Below, piece after piece: positions 21,599-33,985 of a stretch of 60,000 bases of DNA. This DNA is from Chrysomallon squamiferum (taxonomy: Eukaryota; Mollusca; Gastropoda; Neomphalida; Peltospiridae): assembly GCA_012295275.1 (NCBI GenBank), contig CM022669.1, positions 4,811,777 to 4,871,776 on the forward strand, read 5' to 3'. Position 1 is the first letter of the stretch, and each line of letters starts with the position of its first letter. Below the pieces are notes generated by a model. It had not been told where the DNA came from and ran no database searches. It worked only from the letters and a program-made list of their open reading frames with translations. The translations under genes were made by a program, and so were the position numbers.

Positions 21599-23574
21599 CT
21601 GCAACGACATCTGAAGTCAGTGGAATAAAACGCCATTAGAACTCAGGTGAAAAAAACAAACAACAACAACAATCACATTCATTTATTAATTCCTTACAGA
21701 CACCTCCATGATTTCATTTTTTTTTTTTTTACATATCACAGATTGTTTTTGTTTTTTTTAATTTGCTTTTGTTTTAATAGCTGGAAGAAAAACAAATTAT
21801 TATTTAGGTAGTTTAAAAAAAAATAAATAAAATAAAAATAATAATAATAATAACAAAACTGAAAAAAAATTAAAAATGAAAATTAAGAAATTAAATAAAT
21901 TTTAGAAAATGAGTCATAATCATTTAATTATTTTAAAATGTTTAAAAAGATATTGTGCTAATTTCTTTTTATTTGAATAAAATGAAAAATGAAAAAAAAA
22001 ATAAAAAAAAGAAAGAAAGAAAGAAAAAAAAAAATTACTTTCATTTATTTATTTCAAAATTTCTTAAAGACACAAAGTGATACTAAATTTAAAAAAAGCT
22101 AAATACAAAAAAAAAAGATCAAAGGCAAAGAAAAATAGTTAAGTAAATTTAGAACTGGGGTTTAAAATATAAGAAAATATTAAAAAAAAAAAATTAAATG
22201 AATAAATTTAAAAACATGCCATGTACATTTAAAGCATCTGATGTCCCAATTTCAGTTAATTTAGCAACAGCAAAAAAACCCCAAAAATTATAAAAAACAT
22301 GTACACTTCCATGACAGTACTTTACATGTATTAACTGTTTTTATCAAATTATTCATAATGTTGTAATCTGTATATGACTTTCAAAGATTTTTATCAAAAT
22401 AATTGCCTAAAAACAATATATTTTTATTTATATATATTTTTTTGATAATAACTAAGAATTTTTATAACTTTTACTTAAACTATATCAAACATGTTTTTTT
22501 AAGATGCACTGTAAAATGGAAATTAGAGTATGTGTAATTTTCAGTTAATGACAGAACTCTTTGAACCTGTCAAAGACAAAACATAATACCCAGAATTCTA
22601 TACAAAATGCTAAATGTTTAATTTTTTTTAAAAATAAAAAATGGAACTGTCAGTGGATTGGACAGCTGTTAGAATTGAGATTATAATAAAAAATATATTA
22701 AATAAAGAATTTCAACTAAAATAATTAATATAGACCAAAACTTTAAAACTACAAAAAAGTAAGAAAAAAATAATAAAAAAAAAAAAAAAAAGGAATGAAG
22801 GATGAAAAAAGAATAAGAAAAAAAAGGAGGGGAATAAAGAAAATCTAGAAATAACAAGGAAACTGAAAAAAAAGAAATTTCAAAACTGAAAAAATACTCA
22901 AGCAGTCTTATTTTTTTAAATACAACGAATAAAACTGCTTTATCAAATAAAAAAAATTAATCTTTTTATCAAACAGATGTGACAAAATTCAAAATAAATT
23001 TTTAATACTTTAATTTTACTTTTTAAGATGTGACAATAATTTTTAAAATAAAATAACATACCTATTCGGTTGAGAAAAATAACAACGAACATTTGACAAA
23101 ATATGCGCCAACAGACTGCTGATTGGAAAATCATTTAAATGAAATAATAATAATAAAAAGTTCAAAATAAAAACTATGAAACATGTTTTGTTATTCTTAA
23201 ATAACTGAATAGAAAGAAAAAGCTATTATAAAAACCATCAACGCAAAAAATAAATAAAACTAAAATAAAAAATTAAATAAATAGAAATTAACATAAAAAC
23301 ATAAACATAATTAAACAAAAACATCAATAAAGAAAAATAATAATAATAAAATAATAAATATAAATATAAAAAAACCATAAGTAAATATTAAAGATAAAAA
23401 AATTAATAAAATAAAATAATTAAAACTAAACAAACCCAAGAAGATTCAGTAATAACTGAAATAATCAAATAAATATTTACTGAACACACCACATAACTAA
23501 CTAATAATTACACAGTATTTAATTAAATATGCTTAATAATCTATTTCAAACTCAATAAACTATACACAAACAAT

Positions 23575-23586
23575 TGAATAAATAAA

Positions 23587-23637
<51 letters not shown>
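23575..23637. repeat. AAAT then AAT microsatellite
   Basis: (AAAT)n switches to (AAT)n without a gap. A second (AAT)n tract lies at 23808-23838. Confidence 0.96.
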
Positions 23638-23639
<2 letters not shown>

Positions 23640-23804
23640 CTCATCAACACCATAATAATCATCATAAATCAGAAAAAAAAAAGTTTAAATGTTTTAGTAT
23701 ATAACAAAATTATATTTATGCTGTTAGTTACTTTAAAACATCACATTTAAAATATAATATTATAAACAAGGTCATATTTTCCTTTTTTATACTCCAAAAT
23801 GCAA

Positions 23805-23836
<32 letters not shown>

Positions 23837-24342
23837 TAATAAAAAATTTAATCAATCTGTATAAATCTCAGAAAATAGCATTTTTGCATATTTACCAGAT
23901 ATATTACATTTTTGTTTTATCTTTCTATATATAAAATGAATCCATGAAAAATGGCAACATGTCAGACATCACACATCTTGAACATATTCTTATCTTATTG
24001 GAATACTTTATTATTAACAAAGATTAATTGCCATAAAACAAGTCATGTAAAAGTAACTAAAAACATACTTTTAATACCTTCAATATTCTCAATTTTAAAA
24101 TTGATAAATTCTTAAAAAAAGTAATAAATAAATAAAAATAACTGTACCAAAGTCAACATATTATAATTTTTTTCACAAAAGGCCCAACAAAGGCTAACAT
24201 TAATATGTGTATCAAATCTATTAATCTGAATTAACTGTTTATAAATAAGGCCCATTAGTAGGCTAAGAAATAATTTAATTAAAATTAATAAAACTATCTA
24301 AATAACTAAATACTCTTTACTCTTTTATTTAATAACAATTCA

Positions 24343-24400
24343 TGGTTTGTGTTGTCTTGTGGGAAAGTGCATTTCAAATTATCCATAGCAACAGTATAAT
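24343..24400 (+). mobile_element. SINE core relic
   Basis: TGGTTTGTGTTGTCTTGTGG then GAAAGTGCAT and CCATAGCAAC resemble the central domain of the molluscan tRNA-SINE. The head and tail are lost. Old and diverged. Confidence 0.5.
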
Positions 24401-25096
24401 AATGATTATCTATAAGTCTACTAACATCAATCAATAAATTATAATAATTAATGGGCCAAGAAAGGCCAACCAGAACCACATTTAGTTAAGAAAAAAAAAA
24501 AAATAAGAAAAAATTAAAACTAAACTAATATTCACAGTACACCATAAAGAGAATTGTGAAACAGGTAAAGAAATGTAAAATATTTTAATAATAAACAAGA
24601 CTCACAATATTTTACATTTTTATTTATTTTTTATCTGAAACATATTTATTTCCTTCTTCCTCAGCTGTAGACTTTTAGGCTTAATTTAATTTTAAAAAAG
24701 GGTAAAAACAAAATTAATAAAAAATATAAAAATAAAAATTAACAATACTTTTTTTTTAAATTATTGTAAATATAATTAATAAAATCTTTTACCCTCCTGG
24801 TGTTTTTATATTATTATTATTATTATTTTCATCATAATATGTTATTATCAGTATAATTATTATTACTGTTATGAATCTTATTATCATTATTATTATTAAT
24901 TAATTAATTAATAAAAAAAAATCTATACCAGTTCTTGTTCGAACTGAAACTTACACTCTAATACATAAACCGTTTACAATTTAATCAGACAACCTGATGT
25001 TCACATTCATATTTTTTGTTTCACTGTGTTTAACAGCCTGAGTCTTGTTCTACAGATTCTAGCACACTACAGAAAACACAAAACAGTCGTACTAAC

Positions 25097-25220
25097 CATA
25101 TGGAAGTTCGAAGCGTGCATCTATGAGAATTTTATGACCTGTCGGCAGTCGAGTCCCAATTATCTCCCCATTCTGGACAATCAGCTCACTCTCCAGCATC
25201 AACCAGCGACCTTCACCTTC
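25097..25220 (-). CDS. unc-13: unc-13 exon c: end of C2A domain
   Basis: This is a 124-nt exon. It starts in phase 0 after ATGTTTCAG and ends in phase 1 at ATATG|GTTAGT. It encodes EGEGRWLMLESELIVQNGE, then IIGTRLPTGHKILIDARFELPY plus one base. This follows the mammalian order closely: EGPGEWLTLDSQ, an I.GT motif, and H(R/K)ILLDTRFELP. It supplies the last beta strands of C2A and the (I/L)LIDARFELP strand leading into the helical segment. The intron between this exon and the previous one is only about 1.2 kb, the shortest here. The reading frame is intact and I see no sign of pseudogene decay. Confidence 0.95.
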
Positions 25221-26412
25221 CTGAAACATTTTAATTTAAACAACCTTGACATTCTGAAAATAGCTAATTAAACTATGACCTTCACCGTGACACATATGAA
25301 TTCAAATTAAGTGACTTTCACCTTCCTGAAATAACTCGATATTTAAATTAAGTGACCTTCACCTTTTTTTTTTTTTTTTTTTAAATAGTTGCAAAAATAT
25401 TAAAAATATAAAAAAAGTTAAAAAAAGCAAATAAAAATAAATAAAATTACTTCAAGCATTTTAAAACTACCATTCTTTATGTTTCTGCAAAATATAATCT
25501 AGACAGTAGATAAAAAAAATATAAATAAATAAACAAATTATTTAAAAAAAAAAAAAAAAAAAAAAAATTAAATTTCTTTTTTAAATAACAGAACTCAATC
25601 AGTGGACATAAATCATACAAAAAGCTAATTATATTCTGCAGACAAAAAAATGTATCATCAGTCCTCACTGACAAAAACCAGAAGGTGTGGTGAGGACAAA
25701 CATTTTAATATACTTCATCTGCTACCATCGCATACTGTTTAGCATTTATCAAGAGACCAACATTTGCTAATGACAGAGATGAAAAACAATGAAGTTTTTC
25801 TGTCCCACTGGCAGGAACACAGCTAATAAATATTGAAAATAATATATTTCTTTTTGCCCTTATGTCAGTGCTTATTTTCTTTTCTCCCACAGGAACGTGT
25901 ATCATATATAAACATGCAAATGAAATCTTGGTAAGCTGGTGCATTTGGCAAATTTGTTAATAAATAATTTCTGCTTGTTTACATTCATTACCAGTGAAAT
26001 GAATTATTGCCAAAGTAGTGAAGAAGCTGGCATCAACCATATTTCTTAAAAGATTTGTTATATTGGGTTTTCACAATACTGTGCTACTTTGTTATTAGGA
26101 AAGACTGGCCACCAGCAATAATTAAAACATGGAAGCATGCAAAATACATTCAGTTACTTCACTGTGCTATTACTACAGATACACTTTAGACATAAATGTA
26201 TTTAGCAGTCTGTATAAATGAAAAATATTAAATACTAAATCATCAAATATGTAAAATAATTTAAAAGTTAAAACCTTATGCTAAAGAAAAGTAAATAAAT
26301 ATATAAAAATTTACAAACAAACAAAAATAATAAATAAAAAGATTTTAAATCTTTTTTTCTAGCTTCCACATTTATTAATAAAGTGTATGGTGAAACGATC
26401 ATATAAAGATAC
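25221..26412 (-). other. 1.2-kb unc-13 intron
   Basis: This is the shortest intron in the window, GT-AG. It is A/T-rich with a homopolymer A tract near 25543-25567. A less AT-rich stretch (25660-26180) contains no supported exon. The 79-codon open frame on the minus strand at 25705-25944 has no domain I recognise. Confidence 0.85.
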
Positions 26413-26530
26413 CTGGTTGGAATGGTGTATTTTGGTCAGTGGTAGCCAGTGGAGACCAAGCAGTTTGTCCCACAACATTCCTTTGTTCCAGACCTCAATG
26501 ATCAGACCAGTGTCCAGTCTCATTGTCTCA
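26413..26530 (-). CDS. unc-13: unc-13 exon b: second half of C2A domain
   Basis: This is a 118-nt exon. It enters in phase 2 after TTTTTATCACAG and ends in phase 0 at CAG|GTATCT. Its 39 full codons give ETMRLDTGLIIEVWNKG and then MLWDKLLGLHWLPLTKIHHSNQ. The block IEVWNKG..WD is a hallmark of the Munc13 C2A domain (mammalian VEVWNKGLIWD), followed by the conserved W(L/I)PL strand. The split Phe codon made with the previous exon (DFLF) restores the family sequence exactly. The upstream intron is about 26.4 kb, by far the longest here. An unspliced open frame runs past both splice sites but is not the real boundary. Confidence 0.96.
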
Positions 26531-26906
26531 CTGTGATAAAAATAAAAATAATTACACACTTACAACAGTAAATACAAATATTCAAAAATTATCTAACAGT
26601 AAAATTATTAAAAAAAAAAAAAAAATTACAATTTAAAATTTGTTCCTTGAAAATTTATTTAAAAAAAAATGATTATTAAATATCAAATCATGTTTTACAT
26701 GTTATGAAAATTATTAGCAAATATACAATACAAAAATGACTTGTTATATCTTACAAAATAGAATAAATGCAATAGAATTATTTAAGGAACACTGTGTGGA
26801 TTGGGACATTGACAGTTAGAAGCACTGAGAAGGACTGATCCTAAAAGAACAGATTCTTAGGAAAACAGCAGAACTACAGCTGCTGTATCCCCAGTATTCA
26901 CTATTT

Positions 26907-26908
<2 letters not shown>

Positions 26909-26983
<75 letters not shown>

Positions 26984-26987
26984 GACA

Positions 26988-27064
<77 letters not shown>

Positions 27065-27250
27065 ACACAGAGACATACACATACACACACAGACACACAC
27101 ACACACACAGACACACACACACACACACACACAGAGAAACACAGACACACACACACACAGACACACACACACACACACAGAGACATACACACACACACAC
27201 ACACACAGAAACACACACAGACACACACACACACACAGACACACACAGAG

Positions 27251-27293
<43 letters not shown>

Positions 27294-27343
27294 AAACACA
27301 CACACACACACACAGACAAACACACACACACACACACACACAT
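26909..27343. repeat. 430-bp AC microsatellite with AGAC interruptions
   Basis: (AC)n on the plus strand, interrupted by ACAGAC, AGAGACATAC and AGAAAC blocks that themselves recur (for example near 27053, 27180 and 27240), so larger units have been copied. The Cys/Val-rich open frames here are products of the repeat. Confidence 0.98.
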
Positions 27344-27599
27344 ACTTATATATAGTTATTAAAATTACAGAAAAGACCTTTGAAAATGACATACAAAAAC
27401 AAGCACAATTTATTTTCAGTATTTGTTTTGTTATTTCAATGAATGGGGAATAAGTAGGAGATAAATAAGAAACATTCAAATGAAAAAATAAATTAATAAA
27501 CAAGTTATTAAAAATAAACAGTTTTGTAAAATTTTATGCAAATTTCAAACAGCATGTTTACAATATTTCAACGCACTGATTTAACACAAAGTAACACAA

Positions 27600-28060
27600 C
27601 ATTGTTTTTCACAAATTCGGACCCGTAATTCCTTTTATTGCTCACTTCCAAATCACCTCTGTACCAGTCTGTGGCAGTCACTCACACTGAATCAAACCCA
27701 TCCCCAGGGCTAAACACAGGGGGGAAGAGGTCTGAGACTTTGAGACGAATCTCTGGTTCAACTATTACCAGTCAATCAGTGCTGTGGGTTTCACTGGGGA
27801 CTGGGTTTTGTGGGTAAATATGAATTATTCTGGAATTAGATTCAGGTAATGACCACTTGCTAATCCCAGATGGATGGCTGTGTAATCCAATGAAGTGTAA
27901 CTCGAGTGCGTTCAACCGTGGGTAATGACCACTGATGACGTACTGGTCATTTCCACAGAGACTGATCATAGTCCAGTGGACACAATTCTTGAAAGATTTC
28001 TCAAAACCAGAACCTTTCTCCTGCACTGTAAAGCCTAATTCCAAGTTGCCTGACAATACA
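27600..28060. other. Less AT-rich island with repeated GGTAATGACCACT
   Basis: Balanced base composition. GGTAATGACCACT occurs at 27845-27857 and again at 27921-27933. TAATCC words (bicoid/Otx-like) occur at 27861 and 27882. A 94-codon minus-strand frame (27772-28056) has no recognisable domain. I favour a regulatory element over a gene. Confidence 0.45.
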
Positions 28061-28093
28061 CTCTATTTCTAATATATAAATTATATATATATA

Positions 28094-28098
<5 letters not shown>

Positions 28099-28139
<41 letters not shown>
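28099..28139. repeat. TG microsatellite
   Basis: (TG)n preceded by (AT)n. Confidence 0.95.
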
Positions 28140-28140
<1 letters not shown>

Positions 28141-29102
28141 ATGCATGTGTGTGTGTGGTGTTTAAATGAATTTGAATTTATAAAATCTTATACTGCACTG
28201 TAGCAGATACAAAACAGAAAAGAAATATCGAACATCTTGATGATGAAGGAACATTTCTGATACCTATGGATCACTGTCTATTTTTTAAGACATATATTTT
28301 TAAAAATAATTCTGATATCAGTTTTGTATTTTTGTAACTTTCGTATCATACAAAAACATTTTCTGCCCTTTTCATCATAAATAATATTGATACAATGAAC
28401 TATCTTTTTGATAGCTTTGTGTTCATTTCAAATAGTAATAAATATCATCATGAATAATAACAGTTCTTTACACAAACTGTACTTTACACAAACTGTAATT
28501 TTAACACAAAAATTTGTAATAAGCAGACATATTGTTGGATATTAAATATACTATACAGTATGGAAAACAATTGTTAAAGTTAAAAAAAAAAAAAAGTTAA
28601 AAAAGAAAGGAATTTAATGAACATATCTTGTTTTTCAATTTAAAAAAATTTCTTCTTAATTAAATATATTAACATTCTAGTTCTGGATATCAACTGTATT
28701 GAAAATTTAAGACTGCAAAAAAAAAAAAAAAAAAAAAAATTACAAATTTCTAACGTTTAAGTCTCACAATACGTTAAAAGACTGAGTCTATGGATACTTT
28801 TTTTAAGGAAACTGAAATATATTATAAATCTTCAGTTGTATGGTGTCACAGAAATGATGAACAAATGATGAGAAAAGAAACCTAATCTCATTATACAATG
28901 TATGCTTCATTCTGATTACCAGCAACAGATATTTTGCATGCACAGTCCAATAAGCAAGACACATTATTCCAGCTATGGAACACTGTCTGGAATGGGGAAA
29001 AAACCAAAAAGGAGACGAAACTGGATGTTATTATGTGAAATTCAGTTCACAGTTCTGCACAGATGAATTTCAGTTTTGTTTTGTTTTGTTTATTTGTTGC
29101 AT

Positions 29103-29133
<31 letters not shown>

Positions 29134-29359
29134 CTTTGGTTTAATGGTTTTTGGTTTTTGTTTTCTTTTTAATAAGTTTTAATTTTTAATAAACAACAGC
29201 ACACTGCCGAGCAGAATAAAATTTGATATCTTCTTTGCGAGTCTCTATCCTACAGAGAATAAATACAGGAATTTATTATTTTTTAAATATATATTTATTA
29301 TTCCAGACATTACTGTTGTTTTTTCTGTCCTTGGAGACAAGTCTCGTCTGAGCAATTCA

Positions 29360-29617
29360 TCATGCTGTAGCTTAGAGCTTAGAGTGCACATTTGAGATAT
29401 ACAAGGTCACAGGATCAATTCTGCTAAGTGCCCCATTGGGGTATTTTCCCATTTCACAACTAGTTTATCAAAGGCAGTTTTCTGACCGTATGAAATAAGA
29501 TGGATGTAAGAATCATCTTTGTTACTAATTGGCTAAAGCAGCTTGGGTGATGTCGACCTCTTTCTAATGCTATCATTACACTGAAAGAAGAAATCTAATG
29601 ACAATAAAAAAAAAAAA
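29360..29617 (+). mobile_element. Molluscan-type tRNA-derived SINE, near full length
   Basis: The A-box-like word GTAGCTTAGAGCTTAGAGTG lies at 29368, and the B-box-like word GGTCACAGGATCAATTC at 29405. The family core then follows in order: CCATTGGGGTATTTTCCC, ACAACTAGTTTATCAAAGGC, TATGAAATAAGATGGATGTA and CTAATTGGCTAAAG. It ends in an A-rich tail that runs into (ATT)n. Many changes from the recalled consensus make it an old copy, but the order of blocks is clear. Confidence 0.8.
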
Positions 29618-30565
29618 ATTATTATTATTATTATTTTATTATTATTTTATTATTGATTATTGATTAGCAAAAACTAACTGGGAAACAATATTTTAAACAA
29701 ACTTATTTTTTGATATTTTCTTCTCTTTTCTTTTCTTCTTTCTTTCTTTTAATTTTTGTTATTTTTAAATTTATTTATTTGTTTTAATTTTGATATGAAT
29801 TTAAGTGTACCATATTTCATTTGTATATTATTCAGTACATATTGCTCAATATCATTGATAATTAAAAAAGAAAAAAATTTATAAATTTGTATCAGTTTAT
29901 AATTTTACATTATAATGGTTTCATGTTAATTAAAGATATTCTTCTGTTATGTATTTGACAAATTTAAAATAATATTCAGACTGCTGTATGAAACAACTAC
30001 AGGCAAAACTGAAAAACAGATAAAGTATATATATATATATATATAACAACCAAGAATAGAAATAAAGTTTCAGAAAATGTAATTTAAAAATAATTCTAAT
30101 AATAACATTTGAAAAAATATAAATTCAAATGAAATCCCTCCAAAAAGTCAACAAAACAAAACTTAATAAAATAAAAACAAAAAAAGATTAAGAAAAAACA
30201 AAAAATAACAATAATAATAGTAATAATATTAATAATAATAAAAAAAAAAATTAAAATAATAAGTAAGAAGATAAATGTAAAAAAAGAAAAAAATTAAAAT
30301 TGAGGAATTCTAATTTAAAATTTTTTTATGTTTAATGATTTTTAAAATGGAAAAAATCCAAAATTAAATAAAAAAAAAAAACAAAAAATGTATATAAAAT
30401 CAAAAATCAAATCAGTATAATAAAAGAAAACATGTAATTTAAAATTTATTCTAATAATTATATTTAAAAAAATAAAAATTAAATAAAAACCAACAAAACA
30501 AAACTAAATAAAATAAAAACAAAAACAATTAAGTAAAAATAAAAACAAATAATAATAAAAGAAAT

Positions 30566-30584
30566 ACTACTACTACTAATAATA

Positions 30585-30647
<63 letters not shown>

Positions 30648-30662
30648 TAAAAATAATAATAA
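30566..30662. repeat. AAT microsatellite
   Basis: (AAT)n after a short (ACT)n block. The Tyr-rich minus-strand frame is an artefact of this repeat. Confidence 0.97.
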
Positions 30663-31899
30663 TTAATAAATAAATATATAAAAAGAAAAGAAATTAAGAT
30701 AGAGGAAAACAAATTGAGTAAAGTTTAAAATTTTAATGTTATTAAAGTTTATATCTCATTTCTTAGAACCAAACTACCCACAGTAAAATAAGAATAATAA
30801 GAATAATAATTAAAAATGTATACAAAATCAAATCAAATCAAATTAGTATAACAAAAGAAAAGAATATAAAATTTCAGCAAATGAATTAAAGGTAATAAAC
30901 TGAAATCTAATACACACAATCCAAAAATTTCAAAAAATAACAAAAATAACAGAAAAAACAACTTACAATAATTAAGAAATCAATACATCTGAAAACAATA
31001 AACCAAAACACTTTCAAATAAACAATCAAAAGACAATTTTTATTTTAAAAAAATAAAATAAAAAAGATAAATAACCAGGCATATAATAAATTAATTTAGC
31101 TTTATGGCTTTAGACTGGTACCACAGATAGTATTTATAATGGCCTCACAAAAGCAATTGTTAGTTTTTCTCTTTATTACAATTTACTATGTCAAACTGTT
31201 AAAAAAGATAATTCATGGTTTATAGTCAGGATAGGAATAATCAATTTTATCAGAGAATATGCAGAAACTCTCATTATGCTGTAAGAAATATAACAATGCT
31301 TTGAAAGTAACAGTAATGATGGTTGAATAAAAACTAATCTGGGTTTTTTGCTTTTACTTTTTTTTTTTCTCTTTTTGTTGTTTTTTAATGCAATAAATAA
31401 ATAAAATAATTAACAAAGAATAAAAGGAGGAGAGGAAGAAATAAAAAAGTTAAAAATATATTTAAAAATGATAGAAAGGAAAAGAAATAAACAGAAAGAA
31501 CAGAGAATAAAAGTAAGGAGAGAATGACAAAAACAAAAACAAAAATGAATAAAGAAAATAATGAAACAAAGAAGAAAGAAACCAAAGAAAAAAGCAAAAT
31601 GAAAACAAATATATATAATACAAAATTTTATGAACAAAGAAATTAAAAAAATAAAAGTAAAAATAATAAAAAAAAAAACCATAGAAGAAGCAAAAATAAA
31701 TAAAAACCATGAACTCTACCTCACTGTTAGTGAATAAGAAAATTATTTTTTTCTATCTTAGTCTCTGATGGACTCTGACCTTTTATATATATTTTGTAAC
31801 ATACAGCTTTATTTGTTCTTCAACAGGGTTGTCAGTAGTGTAATGTTATGTTGCTTTAATCATGACAATGAAAACCCAATGAATTAAACTGTGAACCAG

Positions 31900-32440
31900 T
31901 TAAACAAAAAAAAAACAACAATGAAAACCATTGAATTAAACTGTTAGCCAAACAACAAAACATCCAAATAACTGACCAGTCAACAAGAAAACCAAACAAC
32001 AGATTACCTAACCAACATAAGCAGGCAGCCAATGAAATAAACAACCAATTTACCAACCAATCAATTAGACACTAACTACACAACCAATATACCAACCAAT
32101 CAGGATACTAACTAAAAAAACAAATTTCCAACCAACAAATTAGGATACTAACTAAAGCACCAATCAATAAAGCAAGCAGGCAGGCAACGAACTAAGAACC
32201 CATCAACCAGCTAATGAATCCATCATTAAATAATGAAACCAAATAAAAACACAAAAACAGTGACTGATAAATGAGCTAACTAGTAAAATCTCAAACCAGC
32301 AAATCAATCACTGAGTTAACAATCCAAAAGGCCTAACCTAACAATCCACCAAAACCTAGACTATGGACTAACCTAACAATCCACCAAAACCTAGACTATG
32401 GACTAACCTATCAACAACTAGTCAATGAACTAACCTAACC
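31900..32440. repeat. Degenerate CCAAC/CCAAT-rich repeat
   Basis: AACCAACCAATCA-type words recur about every 20-50 bp. At the 3' end a 37-bp unit containing CTAACCTAACAATCCACCAA is duplicated (about 32333-32410). Confidence 0.75.
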
Positions 32441-32541
32441 ATCCACCAGACACAACCAGCTAATTTATAAAATACACAAACAACAACGTGCCCTACATTC
32501 CACCAACTTCACTAAAACATACAAAAACATCACACATACCT

Positions 32542-32580
<39 letters not shown>

Positions 32581-32624
32581 CATTAACTAAATATTCATCA
32601 AACACTCTGCACTAAATATAACTA

Positions 32625-32735
32625 CACTAAGTTTCCCCGAGCCAGTATTGATCCAGGGATCTATCACACCTCAAGGCAACACCGTCTTGTGCACACCTAG
32701 CGTCCAGTCTTCAAGTAGCAGATGTGTGTAATTGG
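32625..32735 (-). mobile_element. Possible SINE head, minus strand
   Basis: On the minus strand, GATCCCTGGATCAATACTGG contains a B-box-like GATCAATAC, followed by CTCGGGGAAACTTAG. An A-box-like CTAGGTGTGCACAAGACG lies upstream. This fits a diverged tRNA-derived element, but no core domain confirms it. Confidence 0.4.
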
Positions 32736-32939
32736 CCCAGAAACTGGAAGCTCAATTGGTGGCTGGCTAAATGGTCACTGATATTTGTCTATTGATCCAG
32801 TCTCTCTTATTTACAGAAAGAAACTCTTGGTAATCATGGCTGGTCAAAGGTTTGCTCAGTCACTGATAGCAGGAAGAGAGTGGGCTATTATTTTTGTACT
32901 TTTTCTGTCTCATGGAAATCACATCTATGCATGCTGAGT

Positions 32940-33320
32940 GCTATACTGGTAGTAGACCACAGCACCACAGTGTTATATAACTCAGGCAGACATTTTACTC
33001 GCAGTGTACCATTGTACTCACAGCAGACCATTTGCAGCAGAGTATTACATAAATAAAGCAGTCATTATGCTCACAGCAAAGCATAGAACATTGCATTACT
33101 GACTTTCTACTCATAGTAGATCATTGTACTCACTGCTGAATTTTATACAAATAAGACATTTATACATGCAGCAGAGCATTACATAACATTATATAACAAA
33201 GGTAGACATCATAGACATTTATACTTGCAGCAGAGCATTACATAACATTATATAACAAAGGTAGACATCACACTCATAGCAGACCATTATATCTGCAGTA
33301 GAGCATTGTGTATTTTGGGG
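32940..33320. repeat. ~60-bp minisatellite (GCAGAGCATTACATAA)
   Basis: Two adjacent copies of about 61 bp with GCAGAGCATTACATAACATT and AACAAAGGTAGACATCA (33168-33280) are nearly identical. Upstream, GCAG(A/T)(G/C)CATT words repeat with increasing divergence. Confidence 0.85.
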
Positions 33321-33909
33321 CAATGTCAACCAAGGCAGATATGTTTTATGTTTATGTAACTTTATTCCTTGGTAATCAAAGTGAAAGATCTTTTTTTTTT
33401 TTTTTTTTGATTCCTTTTGCAAACATTGTAAGACTCAGCTGAGAGAGAAAGTAAAAAAAAAAGTTATTACATTAAATGAATTTAAGAAAAAAGAACTGCT
33501 TAGTGAAAAGTCAATGTGTTCTTTTTGCTGAATAATGTAAATTTGTTCTTTGAAATTTCAGTGAAAAATAATAAAATTAACAGAGAGAGAGAGAAAAAAA
33601 TGTCTGAAATGTGGTTTCTCCTTGACAACTGATGACTTGTTTGAAGAAAAATAAGGTGAAAAAAAGAAAAAAAAAGGAAAGAAAAAAGATAAGATGGAAA
33701 AGGAAAAGGAGAAGGATATTGCTGTAAAGAGTGAAATATGTTTTATCAGTTAAAAGAAAATGGGTCACCAAAAAAAATAAGTGAAAAAAGCAGTAAGAGA
33801 TAAAAAGCATTAAGAAAAAAGTGACTAAGAAATTTAATAAAATAGATTTTAAACTGCAAAAAAAAAAAATAATAATAATAATAGAGATCAGAAAAAAAAA
33901 TATGTAAGA

Positions 33910-33934
33910 AATAATAATAATAATAATAATAATA

Positions 33935-33983
<49 letters not shown>
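33910..33983. repeat. AAT microsatellite
   Basis: (AAT)n with one AGT interruption. Confidence 0.97.

Positions 33984-33985
<2 letters not shown>

Larger units (their letters stand above)
21599..25096 (-). other. 3.5-kb unc-13 intron
   Basis: Very A/T-rich intron with AAAT and AAT microsatellites (23575-23637, 23808-23838) and long A-rich runs on the plus strand, which are U-rich in the transcript. A SINE-core relic lies at 24343-24400. The acceptor end has two AG sites 12 nt apart. Confidence 0.85.

Noticed and set aside
26857-27503. Long Cys/Val-rich open frames up to 200 codons
   Set aside because: They are translations of an (AC)n/(TG)n microsatellite, with no composition or domain expected of a real protein. 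The same applies to His/Thr frames at 6130-6324, 19044-20155, 46843-47118, 47472-47885 and 58243-58635.
27772-28056. 94-codon minus-strand frame as a small gene or exon
   Set aside because: No acceptor/donor pair gives a phase-compatible exon between exons a and b, whose junction already matches the family without a gap.
30479-31710. Phe/Tyr-rich minus-strand frames that look like membrane proteins
   Set aside because: They come from A- and AAT-rich plus-strand DNA. No start context, domain or codon pattern supports them.
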